Assembly: GCA_001898505.1 (NCBI GenBank)
Contig: MKTZ01000015.1
Location: 372,001-436,000 of the forward strand
Length of the DNA stretch: 64,000 nt
From: Sphingobacteriales bacterium 50-39
GTDB lineage: Bacteria > Bacteroidota > Bacteroidia > Chitinophagales > Chitinophagaceae
Direction: 5' to 3'
Numbering within the stretch: position 1 is the stretch's first letter; each line of letters begins with the position of its first letter. Below, piece after piece: positions 62,333 to 64,000 of the stretch. The position numbers and the translations under genes were made by a program. The notes below the pieces were generated by a model, which saw only the letters and a list, made by a program, of their open reading frames with translations, was not told the DNA's origin and did not search any database.

Positions 62333-64000
62333 CTAACTAAACAAATACGCCACATCGTCCTGGGTCAGTTTCTTCACAAACCCACTCTCATCTCCCACCA
62401 GGTCCGCCGTCAGCTGACGCTTCTTCTCCTGCAGCTGCAATATCTTCTCCTCCACTGTATCCTTACATATCATCCGGTAGGCAAACACCTTTTTCACCTG
62501 TCCGATACGATGACTCCGGTCGATGGCCTGTTGTTCGGCCGCAGGGTTCCACCAGGGATCCACCAGGTATACATAATCCGCTGCGGTCAACGTCAAGCCC
62601 ACTCCGCCTGCTTTCAAACTGATCAAAAAGACCCTCGTATCCTCCTGGTCCTGGAATTGCTGCACCGATCTTCTCCGCTCCTCTGCTCCCACACTCCCAT
62701 CTAGGTACAGATATGGGATGCCCCGCTCAGACAATGCCTCGCGTATCAGTCCCAGCATAGATGTAAATTGTGAAAAGACGAGCGCCTTGTGGTGACCGGT
62801 ATTCTCCTCTATCTCCCTTATCAGCTCATCCAGCTTGGCGCTGGCCGATGCTCCATTAATAGCTGTTTCAGGGCCGGCGGTGGCTTTTCCCGGGCCGGCG
62901 GTGACTTTTCCCGGACCCTCAGTGGATTTTTCCGCCCCCCCGGCAGCCTCTTTCAGCAATGCCGGGCTGTCACAGATCTGACGTAGCTTGGTAAGCCCCT
63001 CCAGGATATAAATACTGCTCCGTCCTACCCCATCCTCCGCGATATGCTCGAGTATGCTCTCCCTATAATGATCCTTATAGCTGTCGTATATCTTTCGCTG
63101 CTCGGCTCCCATCTCACACCACAAGATCATCTCCGTCCGGTCGGGAAGGTCACCCGCCACCTGTTCCTTGGTCCGTCGAAGTATAAAAGGATATACTAAC
63201 TTACGGAGTCGCGCAGCCGCCTCTTTATCACCATTTTTATCGATAGGCGTGGCAAACTCCATACGAAAAAAATCCTGGCTGCCCAGCATGCTCGGATTTA
63301 AAAAGTCCATTTGCGCATAGAGATCAAAGGTGTTATTCTGTACAGGGGTCCCGCTCAATGCCAGCCGGTTTCGCGAAGACAGCTGCTGTATTGCCCTGCG
63401 CACCTGCGAGGCGGGATTCTTGATAGCCTGGCTCTCATCCAGTATGATATATCCAAACGTCCTGGAGGCAAAATGCTGTATATCGTTGCGCACCATCCCA
63501 AAGCTGGTAATGATCACATGAGCCCTGGCAAAGGTCTCGTCATCCAATACCCTGTCGGCCCCATAATGGATATGCCAGTCCAGCCCCGGCGCAAACTTTT
63601 TCAACTCCGCCTCCCAATTATATATCAGCGAGGTGGGACAGATCACCAGATGCGTCTCCTCCGGATAATGATCTACCAGGTGTTGCAGGAAAGTGATGGT
63701 CTGCAAGGTCTTCCCCAGGCCCATATCATCCGCCAGGATGCCGCCCCACCCCATTTCATCCAACAGGCACATCCATTGGAACCCCGCCTGCTGATAATCC
63801 CGGAGACGGGCCTGTATACCTGCCGGCACTGCATGATCCTTTGCTTCCCCAATGCCCAGCAGCCGCTGTTTTTTCAATTCCAGTTCCGCACGCAGCTCGC
63901 CTTTTCCAGACCCGGCGCCGCCACCCGTGGCAGGGTCTTCAGACAATCGCTCCTCCAATAGTCCCCAATGTACCTTTGGCAGCTTCAGCAGCCCATCCTT
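62333..64000 (-). CDS. SNF2-family helicase, N-terminal part outside the window
   Basis: At least 555 residues, open to the window end, so the N-terminus lies beyond 64000. Motifs in order: DDMGLGKTLQTITFL (I), VICPTSLIYNWEAELKKF (Ia), ILDESQ (II), LSGTPVQNNTFDLYAQMDFL (III), FSQFTSMLGLI (IV), then FLISLKAGGVGLTLTAADYVYLVDPWWNPAAEQQAIDRSHRIGQ (V-VI). This is the bacterial SNF2 helicase type often annotated as DEAD/DEAH-box helicase. A three-fold 21-base repeat (62870-62932) encodes GKATAGP, GKVTAGP, EKSTEGP between the two RecA-like lobes. Function in bacteria largely unknown. Confidence 0.92.
   Translation of the reverse strand, partial: KDGLLKLPKVHWGLLEERLSEDPATGGGAGSGKGELRAELELKKQRLLGIGEAKDHAVPAGIQARLRDYQQAGFQWMCLLDEMGWGGILADDMGLGKTLQTITFLQHLVDHYPEETHLVICPTSLIYNWEAELKKFAPGLDWHIHYGADRVLDDETFARAHVIITSFGMVRNDIQHFASRTFGYIILDESQAIKNPASQVRRAIQQLSSRNRLALSGTPVQNNTFDLYAQMDFLNPSMLGSQDFFRMEFATPIDKNGDKEAAARLRKLVYPFILRRTKEQVAGDLPDRTEMILWCEMGAEQRKIYDSYKDHYRESILEHIAEDGVGRSSIYILEGLTKLRQICDSPALLKEAAGGAEKSTEGPGKVTAGPGKATAGPETAINGASASAKLDELIREIEENTGHHKALVFSQFTSMLGLIREALSERGIPYLYLDGSVGAEERRRSVQQFQDQEDTRVFLISLKAGGVGLTLTAADYVYLVDPWWNPAAEQQAIDRSHRIGQVKKVFAYRMICKDTVEEKILQLQEKKRQLTADLVGDESGFVKKLTQDDVAYLFS

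Noticed and set aside
1-64000. CRISPR arrays, tRNA or rRNA genes, insertion sequences, prophage genes
   Set aside because: None of these was seen: no regularly spaced direct repeats, no transposase or integrase motifs, and no cloverleaf-like sequence in the intergenic gaps.

Overview
The window is chromosomal DNA of a Bacteroidota bacterium, most likely of the Chitinophagaceae/Chitinophagales type. The signs are two SusC/SusD pairs, a DUF4249/TonB/macroglobulin-like trio, DUF3823, DUF6377, TIGR03118 and MacB/FtsX permease families, Bacteroidota-type promoter elements (TAnnTTTG), and lipoproteins with short lipoboxes followed by CKK/CTK. No rRNA, tRNA, CRISPR array, transposase or phage gene was seen. 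The assignment to a family is an inference from gene content.

Layout. 3-6233 (+): a TonB-dependent receptor cut by the window start, a DUF4249 lipoprotein and a macroglobulin-like protein. 23581-6300 (-): a long polysaccharide-utilisation operon running SusC, SusD, DUF3823 lipoprotein, GH127-like/GH43 fusion, DUF4965 hydrolase, a small secreted protein, a GH5-like hydrolase, a LacI regulator, a secreted PHP-type protein and an MBL-fold hydrolase. A divergent propeller sensor kinase and a separate REC-AraC response regulator (23756-27637, +) are its probable sensor pair. 28399-34389: a two-domain protein joining a GH43-like propeller to a complete vanadium haloperoxidase/PAP2 domain, divergent from a large FG-GAP/UnbV protein.

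34421-43322 is mixed accessory sequence: a DUF234-type ATPase behind a tandem inverted repeat, two PepSY-like secreted paralogues flanking two A+T-richer secreted unknowns, a DHFR-like reductase with an AraC regulator, a YCF48-like lipoprotein, a guanine deaminase and a decayed gene. 43639-58090 holds a DUF6377 regulator, two FtsX permeases, and between the permeases a second locus (SusC, SusD, GH97). 58107-64000 holds housekeeping-type genes: RMD1/DUF155, FecR-like lipoprotein, CvfB, a HigA-like regulator, TIGR03118 and the C-terminal part of a SNF2 helicase.

How it fits together. In the first locus SusC/SusD import oligosaccharides, the GH127-like, GH43 and GH5-like enzymes suggest an arabinose-containing plant polysaccharide, and control is probably dual: the split two-component pair and the LacI protein. 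A LacI-type palindrome (AAACGTTT core) lies upstream of susC and a second one abuts the start codon of the GH43-haloperoxidase gene, which would put that fusion enzyme into the same regulon. The second locus, with an inverting-type GH97, points to an alpha-glucan.

The main unexplained signals are the GH43-haloperoxidase fusion, the shared LacI-type sites, and a dispersed three-hairpin repeat. One repeat copy lies in the intergenic gap of locus 1, one beside the SNF2 gene, and one inside the coding sequence for the signal-peptide region of the second SusC.
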